From the NCBI GenBank assembly GCA_903832665.1, contig CAILCG010000016.1, positions 62,001 through 126,000 on the forward strand: a DNA stretch of 64,000 bases. The letters run 5' to 3'. Below the pieces are notes generated by a model. That model saw nothing but the letters and a program-made list of their open reading frames with translations, was not told the DNA's origin and searched no databases. The position numbers and the translations under genes are program-made. This stretch comes from an uncultured Methanomicrobiales archaeon. GTDB lineage: Archaea > Halobacteriota > Methanomicrobia > Methanomicrobiales > Methanospirillaceae. Shown here in pieces: positions 55,244-63,446 of this stretch (position 1 is its first letter; each line of letters opens with the position of its first letter).

Positions 55244-56011
55244 AGGCTGATCTTTTTTATCTCAAAATTGAGTGGAAATTAATTGAACTGCAGCTCTGCT
55301 GAAATTCAATGTACCAGTGATTCGCATTTTCTGGTCTGGAGAAATTATCGTTTATCAGATACTTGCCAACCCTCTTTGGAATAGGGGAGGGTGACCCCCT
55401 CTCTCCCCCAAAGGGGGAAGCATCCCAAGGGGTGAACCCCCCTTGACCCCCATTTCGGAAGGCGTGTTGACCTTCGGAGGTTATCACTAGTTGGGGATGC
55501 CCTAGTGGGATGAGGGAAGCACGAAGGGGGAGATCCCAAGAACGACACCTGAATTATTCGCAAGCATTTCCCTGGTATATCGCATTGTTCTGAAAGGTTG
55601 ATGGGGGGTGAGACCCCCATACCCCCAAGATACGATAAATTCCGCCGCCCCCAACGGGGCGCCCCCGCGGCGGATTAATTACTAAAAAATAAATTGAAGG
55701 AAACATCCTTGCCCCGCTGTGCCTCGGAGAGGCCCTGAAGCGGGGGATAACCATTACACCAGATCATGATGCCAATTTTTCGAGGTTCGGGTGCGAACAC
55801 CAGTTCATATAAAGCTGGGATTGCAAAAAAATCGCTGAAAAAAGAACGAGAACATCAGAAAAAAATTTCGTTTTACCGGATCGTTTCTTTACGCTGATGG
55901 ATTGATACGAAAACCAGACTTTATATTTTTTCATTCGTTTTCCGGCGGTCGTTTTGCTCCAAAACTACAACCGCGATGCCCGGGATGCCCGGTAAAAAAA
56001 AGATTTGAAAT
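55244..56011. other. Gene-poor interval with G/C homopolymer runs and a dispersed repeat
   Basis: No credible gene in 768 nt. Short frames on the minus strand have biased composition. 55379-55560 is full of C4-C6 and G4-G5 runs, including a hairpin CCCCCAAAGGGGG. The 60-bp dispersed repeat copy at 55634-55693 (core CGGGGCGCCCCCGC) is inverted relative to 46459-46518. 55900-56011 is AT-rich, with TATA-like tracts. Confidence 0.6.
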
Positions 56012-56842
56012 TTAGTTCCGCTTCATGACAAAAACAGCCCCGAGCCCTGCTCCGGCAAGAGCGGCAAACGCGGTCAGTGGCGAAAGGGGAGATTTTGTTG
56101 CCGTGGGCCAGGGAGTCGGAGCGGTGGTCAGCGGGGCCTTGGTGGTTTTGACTGCAGTAATGGTCGGGACAGTGGTGATGACCTGCGTGGCTGTTGAGCC
56201 GACATGGAAGGTTTTCATGCCGATGTATCCCTTCTGATCCGTAAAGATGACGTCATAATCGCCGGCACTGATTACGGGTACCTGCTTAGTAAAGATGCCA
56301 GCTCCGTTCTGTACCTGTTCTTTCGTACCAATCCATTCATCACGCAGGGTAACCCCGTCAGGTCCCCGGACCTCAATCTTTACGCCCCCGTTCCCAAGCT
56401 TATAGATCGATCCTTCGATGCGGAGCGCATCTTCCAGGATCTGGGTCATCGGTGATGTGATGGTAATGTCACCGGACCGGTCGATGAGTTTGACCAGCTG
56501 CAGGGTCTTTGAGTCCGAGCGAAGCCGTGGCTCATCGCCACCGGTATACTGGACTTCCACTTTGTAATTACCCCCGGGCAGACCTTCCGTATCCAGCAGC
56601 TTGTACTGGGTGACCTGGTTGTCCTGGATGGTGATAGGCTGCCGGCTCACTTCGGTCGAGGTGTATTGCGTCTGGTAAAAGACGATGTTGAACGTTGTCC
56701 CGGCGGGGAAATCGCTGTCAATGGAACATTTCAGCGGGAGACCCGCCTGGATACTCTCCGGGCAGCTCAGGTAGAGCCCGTACGCGGACACCGTACCGGT
56801 GAAACATGCCAGGCACAAGGCGATGAGAATGATTCGTTTCAT
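56012..56842 (-). CDS. Predicted S-layer-type surface protein, second paralogue
   Basis: 276 aa. Signal peptide (about 1-20), β-domains with YTSTEVSRQPITI, GDEPRLRSDSK, KLIDRSGDITI, GDYDVIFTDQKGYIG, a Thr/Pro-rich linker and a C-terminal hydrophobic helix ending VFVMKRN, like archaeosortase/PGF-CTERM-type sorting tails. The ATG at 56842 matches the signal-peptide start. An extension to 56923 lacks similarity. Paralogue of 16586-17668. Confidence 0.75.
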   Translation of the reverse strand: MKRIILIALCLACFTGTVSAYGLYLSCPESIQAGLPLKCSIDSDFPAGTTFNIVFYQTQYTSTEVSRQPITIQDNQVTQYKLLDTEGLPGGNYKVEVQYTGGDEPRLRSDSKTLQLVKLIDRSGDITITSPMTQILEDALRIEGSIYKLGNGGVKIEVRGPDGVTLRDEWIGTKEQVQNGAGIFTKQVPVISAGDYDVIFTDQKGYIGMKTFHVGSTATQVITTVPTITAVKTTKAPLTTAPTPWPTATKSPLSPLTAFAALAGAGLGAVFVMKRN

Positions 56843-56916
56843 GGATACAGATTCGAATGGCAGAAAATAAAATGGTATCTTTTGTATCCTGGAGATTGGA
56901 TGAATAAAAAAAAAGT

Positions 56917-57522
56917 TCAGCACATGCCGATGAAATTACTCAGCAGGCGCAGGCCGATCGCACCGCTCTTTTCCGGATGGAACTGGACCCCAAAGGTGTT
57001 CCTGCGGCCTACCGAAGATGCAAAGGGGCAGATGTAGCTCGTGGAAGTGAGGGTGTTCTCCAGGGTGGTATCGGCATAGTACGAGTGGACGAAGTACACG
57101 TACTCATCGATGCCAAACCCGGCAAAGAGCGGGTGATCGGGGTTCGTGAGGGTCAGCGAATTCCATCCCATGTGCGGGACTTTCAGGCCCTGGACCCGGG
57201 GGAACTTCCGTACGCTTCCCGGGATCAGGCCAAGACCTTGGTGAATCCCGTGCTCTTCGCTGGTCTCCATGAGCATCTGCATGCCGAGGCAGATGCCCAG
57301 CAGGGGAACTTCGCGGGTCGAATCGAGGACCGTCTCTTTAAGACTCCCGAGTTGTTCCATGCCTTCGTGAAATGCCCCGACACCCGGCAGTACCAGGCCA
57401 TCGGCAGCAGCGATCTCGGCTTTGTCGCAGGTAATAACGGCCTGTGCCCCGGCTTTTTCCAGCCCGCGTATCACGCTGCGAAGGTTTCCTAATCCGTAAT
57501 CAATAATGGCTATCTTCGTCAT
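56917..57522 (-). CDS. hisH: Imidazole glycerol phosphate synthase glutaminase subunit HisH
   Basis: 201-aa class I glutaminase that feeds ammonia to HisF in histidine synthesis. Nucleophile Cys78 in LLGICLGMQML, oxyanion PGVGAFHEGM and the His/Glu pair in VQFHPEKSG are visible. The start MTKIAIIDYG at 57522 lies inside the end of the preceding PAPS-reductase-like gene, overlapping by 23 nt. hisF and other his genes are not adjacent. Confidence 0.96.
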   Translation of the reverse strand: MTKIAIIDYGLGNLRSVIRGLEKAGAQAVITCDKAEIAAADGLVLPGVGAFHEGMEQLGSLKETVLDSTREVPLLGICLGMQMLMETSEEHGIHQGLGLIPGSVRKFPRVQGLKVPHMGWNSLTLTNPDHPLFAGFGIDEYVYFVHSYYADTTLENTLTSTSYICPFASSVGRRNTFGVQFHPEKSGAIGLRLLSNFIGMC

Positions 57523-58912
57523 CCGCAGTACCTTCCACCAGTCTCCATTTTCCTTCCGTGATCCATTCGACGGGTAATCCATGTGCTGCCCGGTACCCTT
57601 CGAGTTTTGCAAGCCAGCCCTTCCAGAGCTCGGGATATTCCTCTTCAATAATGTAGATCAGAGCCATATCGCTCGATGGGCACATGAAACAACCGATCCG
57701 GTCCAGGTGATGCTCGTACAGCACATTGTGCGGTGCCTTCTCCTGCATGAGGTAGAGCCAGACATGGAGTGCGGTCCAGTTGTGAATGGGAGCTGCCGAG
57801 AGCTGCGCCCGTACATTCTTGTTGCGCCAGACCCGTTCGCTCTGGGCCCGGGAGGCAGACTCGTACCGGCGCTGACCGATGAACGAAAGGCACTGGCCCC
57901 AGTTCGCCTGGATCAGGTTGCCGACCGGGGTCAGTTTGCAGACCTTGCAGCACCACCGGGCATTGACCGCGGGGGGGCCCTGCCGCTCAAAGGTCTCCCA
58001 GAAAGTGGTGGTGCCATCGGAGCGGATGAGTTCCAGCCCGTAGCGCTGGGACGCTTCATCGATATTGGCATAGGTCTCGGGAAACTCCAGGCCGGTGTCG
58101 GCAAAGAGCATCGGGACTTTCCCGATCGCCTTGGTCACCACGAGCAGGGTTGCAAGACTGTCTTTTCCCCCGGAGTACGAGACATTTGCCACGAGATCGC
58201 GGTTGCGCCCGGCAACTTCCTGGACAAACAGGATCGCGGAGGCCTCGGTCTTCCGGAGTGCTTCTGCATTTGCCCGCACGGCATCGTCCCAGCTGGCGGC
58301 ACCCGGTACGATAGTGGATGCAATATTCCTGCGGGTCCGGACGATCTGGCCTTTCTCCATCCCTTCGGCAGTGGCGGCATCCACTTTTGCCCGCCCGACT
58401 GCGATGCAGGTACCATTTTTTGTGAGGATGAACACCTCATCGCCCGCACGGACATCCTCGTGGATCGATACCAGTCCGGGTGCAAGGACACTCATGCCCT
58501 GGTCGCGGATGAACGGGACTGCCCCGTCATCGACAACAATGAATCGTTTTTTTGGCGTAAAAAGGAGACAGGCTTCGGGCCGGGGGACCGGTTCCCAGCG
58601 CCGCTGTTCCGGGAAATACCGGATGATCCCGGCAATGCCGCCCCCGACAATGATCTCCTCCATCCGGTCCAGGTCCGGCACCTTGTTGAGGAGCGCGATA
58701 TGGCCTTCCGGGATCAGGGGGGCACCAAAATGTTCGGTATAGATCCGGTTGATCAGCGCAATATCTGCGGGAAATGCGGGGCGGGCATCTCCCGGGGGAG
58801 TGACCGGGACACTTCGCGTCTCTGCCCCGCAGGCACACTTTTCGGCAAGGACCGGTGCATGACAGTGGTCGCACCAGCGCAAAAGGATCTTCCCAAGATA
58901 AGACGGGGGCAT
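57500..58912 (-). CDS. PUA-domain PAPS reductase/ATP-sulfurylase-like protein
   Basis: 470 aa. An N-terminal zinc-ribbon-like part (RWCDHCHAPV, EKCACG), a PUA domain (about 100-180, RRFIVVDDGAVPFI-like region) and a PP-loop ATP pyrophosphatase/PAPS-reductase domain (SYSGGKDSLATLL about residue 245, CCKVCKLTPVG, CFMCPSSDMA). The PUA domain suggests RNA or nucleotide thiolation rather than assimilatory sulfate reduction. Known methanogen homologues are uncharacterised. It overlaps hisH by 23 nt and diverges from mrpF. Confidence 0.8.
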   Translation of the reverse strand: MPPSYLGKILLRWCDHCHAPVLAEKCACGAETRSVPVTPPGDARPAFPADIALINRIYTEHFGAPLIPEGHIALLNKVPDLDRMEEIIVGGGIAGIIRYFPEQRRWEPVPRPEACLLFTPKKRFIVVDDGAVPFIRDQGMSVLAPGLVSIHEDVRAGDEVFILTKNGTCIAVGRAKVDAATAEGMEKGQIVRTRRNIASTIVPGAASWDDAVRANAEALRKTEASAILFVQEVAGRNRDLVANVSYSGGKDSLATLLVVTKAIGKVPMLFADTGLEFPETYANIDEASQRYGLELIRSDGTTTFWETFERQGPPAVNARWCCKVCKLTPVGNLIQANWGQCLSFIGQRRYESASRAQSERVWRNKNVRAQLSAAPIHNWTALHVWLYLMQEKAPHNVLYEHHLDRIGCFMCPSSDMALIYIIEEEYPELWKGWLAKLEGYRAAHGLPVEWITEGKWRLVEGTADDEDSHY

Positions 58913-59002
58913 CTGTCTTACCTATTCGTGTTCCAGAAATAAATACTACAAGGGAGATGGCAGTATTCATAAATACCCCGGTTTCTAAAAGTACATCAGG
59001 AA

Positions 59003-59260
59003 ATGATAGACACCTGGCTTTTTTCAGCAATCTGTTTCGGTTTTCTGGCACTCTGTGCTCTCCTGCGGGTGATCCCGGGTCCTGAACGAAATGACCGGAT
59101 CGTGTCTTTCACTGCAGCAGTTACCCTTGGTTCAGCAGCGGCTCTTTTATACACTATTGCCACGGGAAATCTCCTTGTTCTTGATGCTGCGATCGTCATC
59201 GCGCTGATCCTTTTCGCCGGCATTTTTGCGTCCATAAAAATTCAGGGAGGCAGACACTGA
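59003..59260 (+). CDS. MrpF/MnhF-like antiporter subunit
   Basis: 85 aa with three hydrophobic segments (LFSAICFGFLALCALLRV, SFTAAVTLGSAAALLYTI, DAAIVIALILFAGIFAS) and GPERNDRIVSF between the first two, the family signature. Mrp/Mbh-type modules couple Na+/H+ translocation with respiratory-like complexes. Only F and G are present. AGG at 58998-59000 is a weak ribosome-binding site. The stop overlaps the next ATG (TGATG). Confidence 0.8.
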   Translation: MIDTWLFSAICFGFLALCALLRVIPGPERNDRIVSFTAAVTLGSAAALLYTIATGNLLVLDAAIVIALILFAGIFASIKIQGGRH

Positions 59261-59607
59261 TGAGTTCGCTGGGATTCGATCTCGGTATCTGGGTACTGCT
59301 TGCCCTGGGAGTTGGCTTTGGACTGATAGGGCTGATCGGTCTCTTCCTTTTTCCCGATACCCGCAGTCGTATGTACACCGCAGTACGAGCAACAATGATC
59401 AGCCAGGTTTTTGACGGTCTGGCAGTGTTAATCTATGGCATATACGCCCTGCAAACATCAGGAGGGGTTCTCTACCAGACCCTGATTCTCCACACAGTTG
59501 TCCTGGTTGTGATCGTTGGCCTGGGTAATTATGGAATCTCCCGGAAAATTCTGGAAAAGACCCGGTACTCTAAGGGTAATCTGCTCTCCCCGGAAAAAAA
59601 GGGATAA
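59260..59607 (+). CDS. MrpG/MnhG-like antiporter subunit
   Basis: 115 aa with three hydrophobic segments (WVLLALGVGFGLIGLIGLFLF, MISQVFDGLAVLIYGIY, LILHTVVLVVIVGL) and the FPDTRSRMYTAVRA motif between the first two. Coupled to the mrpF-like gene. The A, B, C, D and E subunits do not follow. Poly-T tracts (TTTTTGTTTTTTG) follow the stop. Confidence 0.8.
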   Translation: MSSLGFDLGIWVLLALGVGFGLIGLIGLFLFPDTRSRMYTAVRATMISQVFDGLAVLIYGIYALQTSGGVLYQTLILHTVVLVVIVGLGNYGISRKILEKTRYSKGNLLSPEKKG

Positions 59608-59754
59608 CCGGAGAAAAATTCTAATTTTTGTTTTTTGTTTTTTTTACGCCGGTTTGATAAATTACCTTTTTGATTGGGGTATCCCGGTAAGAATCTCTCC
59701 CCGCAATCATGAATGAATTACAAAAATTACTTTTATTCATAGAGGGCAGCGGAT

Positions 59755-60099
59755 TCAGGGGTTTTCCGGTGCCACTTCTTCCCACACAGGTTCCTTAAAA
59801 CAGAGAACGGCCGCAATTCCCAGGGTCAGAATTGCCGGCATATAGAGAAACAGAAGATTGAGCGTGCCGGCAACGGGAACGGAAAGCATGATCCAGACTG
59901 CTGAGGAGAGGAGCATCCATCCGGCAAATCGTGGCTCTTTCTTTGAGATGGCCGCTCCCCCCATGCCGAGGCTGGAAAACAGGGCCGCCTGCACTCCCGA
60001 CAGGGTCATGTCGCCCGATGTGGAAGAAAGGATAACAAAAAATGCAGTTACCAGTCCAAAAACAGCTCCTGCAAGACCTATGACTAACGGCTTCTTCAT
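59755..60099 (-). CDS. Small membrane protein of unknown function
   Basis: 114 aa with four hydrophobic segments (KKPLVIGLAGAVFGLVTAFF, LSGVQAALFSSLGMGGAA, FAGWMLLSSAVWIMLSVP, LLFLYMPAILTLGIAAV) and a short acidic tail. The frame is open upstream to 60240, but the ATG at 60099 precedes the first helix directly. No family recognised beyond a general DUF4064-like feel. Convergent with mrpG. Confidence 0.6.
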   Translation of the reverse strand: MKKPLVIGLAGAVFGLVTAFFVILSSTSGDMTLSGVQAALFSSLGMGGAAISKKEPRFAGWMLLSSAVWIMLSVPVAGTLNLLFLYMPAILTLGIAAVLCFKEPVWEEVAPENP

Positions 60100-60453
60100 A
60101 CACTTAACGGGTAGGTGATTAACAATAAATGTTCTCGTGAACAATGAACCGGTTGTCCGGGGATCAGTTTCCCGGGCGCACATGGACCTGCGATGAACAT
60201 TACGACAGAAAAGACGGCTTTGAAATCGCTCAAAAATCAAGATTTAAGCAGATTCCGGTTGATTTTGCAGGATTGCGCTTTTTGCGCTTTATCTCACCTA
60301 TAATTCGTTTTTGGTCGGATTGTGCCCCAAAGCAGGAACCAAAGTGAATGTTTATACTCATTCTGTGCGGGAAAATAATATAGCGACAAAAATATTTATT
60401 AATAGATAAAATAACAGGAAATATAACCTTTTCCGGTAGGAGGTGGAAATCAC
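60100..60453. other. AT-rich interval with the promoter of the Lys/Ala peptide gene
   Basis: 354 nt with no gene. TATA-like AATATTTATTAAT at about 60389-60401 would start transcription near 60425, close to the TAGGAGGTGG ribosome-binding site at 60437-60446. The rest is AT-rich with runs such as CGCTTTTTGCGC. Confidence 0.4.
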
Positions 60454-60537
60454 ATGGCAGCAGCAAAGAAGGCAGCGGCAAAGAAGCCGGAACCCAAAAA
60501 ATCAGCGGCAAAGAGTGCAGCAGCAAAAAAGAAGTGA
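60454..60537 (+). CDS. 27-aa lysine/alanine-rich basic peptide
   Basis: Open frame MAAAKKAAAKKPEPKK... to TGA, with nine Lys and no acidic residues except one Glu. It reads like the tail of a linker histone H1 or a low-complexity nucleic-acid-binding peptide. A near-perfect ribosome-binding site (GGAGGTGG) lies 8 nt before the ATG. It is too short for routine gene calling, but the strong site and promoter support expression. Charge and bias suggest DNA or RNA binding. This is inference. Confidence 0.6.
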   Translation: MAAAKKAAAKKPEPKKSAAKSAAAKKK

Positions 60538-61042
60538 TTTTAGTAATCTTACCCTATTTTACCGGTGCATTGAACCGGAAGCACTTTCATCCGTACGCTT
60601 TTTTTCAAGAGGTATCCCGCTTTGGCCCATAATTTCCGGAAGAATTCAAAATTTGTTAAATCGATACCGCGGAATTTCTTCTTTTGATACTCGTTATGTA
60701 CATCACTGAGCAGTAATGTCCGGAGAATTTTGTTCCACCACATCAGACACTTATGGGAACAGCCAGAATTTTTATCAGAGTTGGTACAAATTATCCGCAG
60801 AACATACCCGCGATCATAGGGATTTTTCATTCCCAAAAGATGGACTTAAAAAAAATATATGGCCATATAATGCCGCAAATAGGAATCACCATGATTTTTA
60901 CCCGCGATAAAAGTTATCGCCCCTTCTTTAAGTCTTAATCGGTAATTCAGTCCCATTTGGGTCATTGAAATTTTGCGGTTAAATAAACATTTATATAGAA
61001 CTACAATACAACAGATATTAGAAAAACTAACTTGGATGCACT
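60538..61042. promoter_or_regulatory. Upstream region and promoter of the grpE-dnaK-dnaJ operon
   Basis: 505 nt without a credible gene. TTTATATAG at 60990-60998 is a strong TATA box, so transcripts start near 61020, about 20 nt before the grpE ATG. A perfect 14-bp palindrome TATATGGCCATATA lies at 60856-60869. No clear heat-shock operator is recognised. A 95-codon frame on the minus strand (60549-60836) has no similarity. Confidence 0.5.
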
Positions 61043-61567
61043 ATGAATGATGCAGAACGCAGTGAAGAACAGACCGTCGAAGAATCAACCGGTATTCCGG
61101 ACACTGCCCCTTTGAGCAGCCAGACCGCTTCTGTCGATCTGGATCTGCAGAAGAAGGCATTTTCCGAACTCAATGACCGGTACTTACGCCTGGCTGCGGA
61201 TTTTGAAAATTTCAAAAAACGCACGGCACGTGACCGGGAAGCGATTACGAACCTTGCAAATGAACGGTTCGCGATCGATATTATTGAAGTCCTCGACAAC
61301 TTTGAACGGGCGATCAAAACCGACGATGCACATCTGCGCGAGGGAATCGTACAGATCCAGCACCTGCTCGCGTCACAGTTGGAGCGCCATGGCATCACAC
61401 CTCTTGAATCTCTCAAAAAACCATTCAATCCTGCAGAGCATGAGGCGATTGCATATGTGCCTTCCGAAGAAAAGGAAGGTATTGTGGTCGATGAAGTGGC
61501 ACGAGGATACCGAATGCATGACAAAGTAATCCGACACGCGAAAGTCGCAGTCTCAAAAGGAAACTAA
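61043..61567 (+). CDS. grpE: Nucleotide exchange factor GrpE
   Basis: 174 aa: an acidic Ser/Thr-rich N-terminus, a long coiled-coil helix ([24 protein letters not shown]), then the β-domain ending [22 protein letters not shown]. It releases ADP from DnaK. Genes grpE-dnaK-dnaJ are an operon acquired by many methanogens from bacteria. It starts near a strong TATA box and is followed by dnaK after 20 nt. Confidence 0.95.
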   Translation: MNDAERSEEQTVEESTGIPDTAPLSSQTASVDLDLQKKAFSELNDRYLRLAADFENFKKRTARDREAITNLANERFAIDIIEVLDNFERAIKTDDAHLREGIVQIQHLLASQLERHGITPLESLKKPFNPAEHEAIAYVPSEEKEGIVVDEVARGYRMHDKVIRHAKVAVSKGN

Positions 61568-61587
61568 GTACACAGGAGGAAAAAAAT

Positions 61588-63438
61588 ATGGCAAATGATA
61601 AAATTCTGGGAATCGATCTGGGAACAACGTATTCCTGTATGTCGATCATGGAGGCGGGAAAACCCATCGTAATCCCCAATTCGGAAGGGGGACGAACAAC
61701 CGCTTCAATAGTTGCGTTCACCAAAGAAGGTGAACGACTGGTTGGCAGCCTTGCAAAGCGCCAGGCGGTAACAAACCCGCAGCGGACAATCCAGTCAATC
61801 AAGCGCAAGATGGGAAGCAGCGAAAAGATCAAGATTGACGATAAGAGTTATACCCCGCAGGAAATTTCGTCAATGATCCTGCAGAAATTAAAGATCGATG
61901 CGGAAGCCTATCTTGGCGAGAAGATCTCAAAAGCCGTCATCACGGTCCCGGCATATTTCAACGATGCCCAGCGCCAGGCAACCAAGGATGCCGGCAAGAT
62001 CGCTGGACTCGAAGTCCTTCGTATCATCAACGAGCCCACCGCAAGTGCTCTTGCGTACGGCATTGACAAGGAACAGGATGCCACGGTCCTGGTCTATGAT
62101 CTTGGCGGCGGTACCTTCGATGTGTCTATCCTCACGCTAGGGGATGGCGTCTTTGAAGTGAAATCCACCGCTGGGAATAATCACCTGGGTGGCGATGATT
62201 TCGACCAGCGGGTAACTGATTACCTGGTAGAAGAGTTCAAAAAGAAAGAGGGCATCGACCTGCGCACGGATCCCTATGCCATGCAGAGACTGCGGGATGC
62301 CTCAGAGAATGCAAAGATTGAGCTCTCCCAGCGCCAGAGCACCAACATCAACCTGCCGTACATTACGCAGGACAAGAGCGGCCCGAAGTTCTTAAACATC
62401 GATCTCACCAAGGCCAAGCTCGAACAGTTGATCGGTGACCTGGTCGAATCGACCGTTGGCCCGGTCAAGCAGGCACTCAGCGATGCGAAGCTTGAGGCTA
62501 AAGATATCGATCACGTCTTACTTGTTGGCGGTTCAACCCGTGTCCCGATGGTCCAGGATACCGTGAAGAAATTGCTCGGAAAAGAACCCGACAAGGGACT
62601 CAACCCGGATGAATGCGTAGCTCTGGGCGCTGGTATCCAGGGTGCCGTGCTAACCGGGGAGACAAAAGATATTGTGCTCCTGGACGTCACCCCCCTCACC
62701 CTGGGTATCGAGACACTTGGCGGCATTGCAACCAAGCTCATCGAGCGCAACACCACCATCCCGACCCGCAAAAGCCAGATCTTCTCAACAGCAGCAGACG
62801 GCCAGACCAGTGTCGAGATCCATGTAGTCCAGGGAGAACGTGCACTGGCAAAAGACAACTTCACGCTCGGCAAGTTCCAGTTGACCGGCATTCCCCCGGC
62901 TCCCCGGGGCATTCCCCAGGTTGAAGTCACCTTCGATATCGATTCCAATGGTATCATTCACGTCTCTGCCAAGGATCTTGGTACCGGCAACCAGCAGAAC
63001 ATCTCGATCAAAGGAGACAAGAAACTCTCTGATGAAGACATCAAGAAGATGATGGATGCTGCAAAGACCTTCGAGAATGAAGACAAGCAGAAGCGCGACG
63101 AGATCGAACTCCACAACCAGGCCGATACCGCTGTCTTTACCGCTGAGAAGATGCTCAAGGAAAGCGGCGACAAGCTTGATGCTGAAGACAAGCAGAAAGT
63201 TGAAGAGAGTGCTGCTGCTGTTAAAAAAGCGCTGGCAGACGATAATCTCGATGAGATCAAGAAGACCATGGAAGCACTCACCGAAGCAGTATATGCTGTG
63301 ACGACAAAGATCTACCAGAAAGTCCAGGCAGAGCAGGCCGCCCAGCAGCAGTCTGCGGGTGCCGGTGCTCCGCCAAACCCGGAAGCCAAAGACGATGACA
63401 ATGTCGTCAATGCAGATTACAAGGTAAAAGAAGAGTGA
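61588..63438 (+). CDS. dnaK: Molecular chaperone DnaK (Hsp70)
   Basis: 616 aa. N-terminal ATPase motifs [24 protein letters not shown] and [12 protein letters not shown], a substrate-binding domain ([14 protein letters not shown]) and an Ala/Gln-rich C-terminal lid. The shorter lid fits archaeal/mesophilic bacterial DnaK. ACAGGAGGAAAAAAATATG gives an excellent ribosome-binding site. Followed by dnaJ after 8 nt. Confidence 0.97.
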   Translation: MANDKILGIDLGTTYSCMSIMEAGKPIVIPNSEGGRTTASIVAFTKEGERLVGSLAKRQAVTNPQRTIQSIKRKMGSSEKIKIDDKSYTPQEISSMILQKLKIDAEAYLGEKISKAVITVPAYFNDAQRQATKDAGKIAGLEVLRIINEPTASALAYGIDKEQDATVLVYDLGGGTFDVSILTLGDGVFEVKSTAGNNHLGGDDFDQRVTDYLVEEFKKKEGIDLRTDPYAMQRLRDASENAKIELSQRQSTNINLPYITQDKSGPKFLNIDLTKAKLEQLIGDLVESTVGPVKQALSDAKLEAKDIDHVLLVGGSTRVPMVQDTVKKLLGKEPDKGLNPDECVALGAGIQGAVLTGETKDIVLLDVTPLTLGIETLGGIATKLIERNTTIPTRKSQIFSTAADGQTSVEIHVVQGERALAKDNFTLGKFQLTGIPPAPRGIPQVEVTFDIDSNGIIHVSAKDLGTGNQQNISIKGDKKLSDEDIKKMMDAAKTFENEDKQKRDEIELHNQADTAVFTAEKMLKESGDKLDAEDKQKVEESAAAVKKALADDNLDEIKKTMEALTEAVYAVTTKIYQKVQAEQAAQQQSAGAGAPPNPEAKDDDNVVNADYKVKEE

Positions 63439-63446
63439 ATTAACCT

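Noticed and set aside
55345-55620. 91-codon minus-strand frame in the G/C-run interval
   Set aside because: Composition follows the homopolymer runs, and no family is recognised.
55781-55825. tRNA-like fragment resembling the variable arm of tRNA-Ser
   Set aside because: Only a short stretch is similar. No cloverleaf can be formed.
60549-60836. 95-codon minus-strand frame upstream of grpE
   Set aside because: No recognisable motif, biased composition, no ribosome-binding site.
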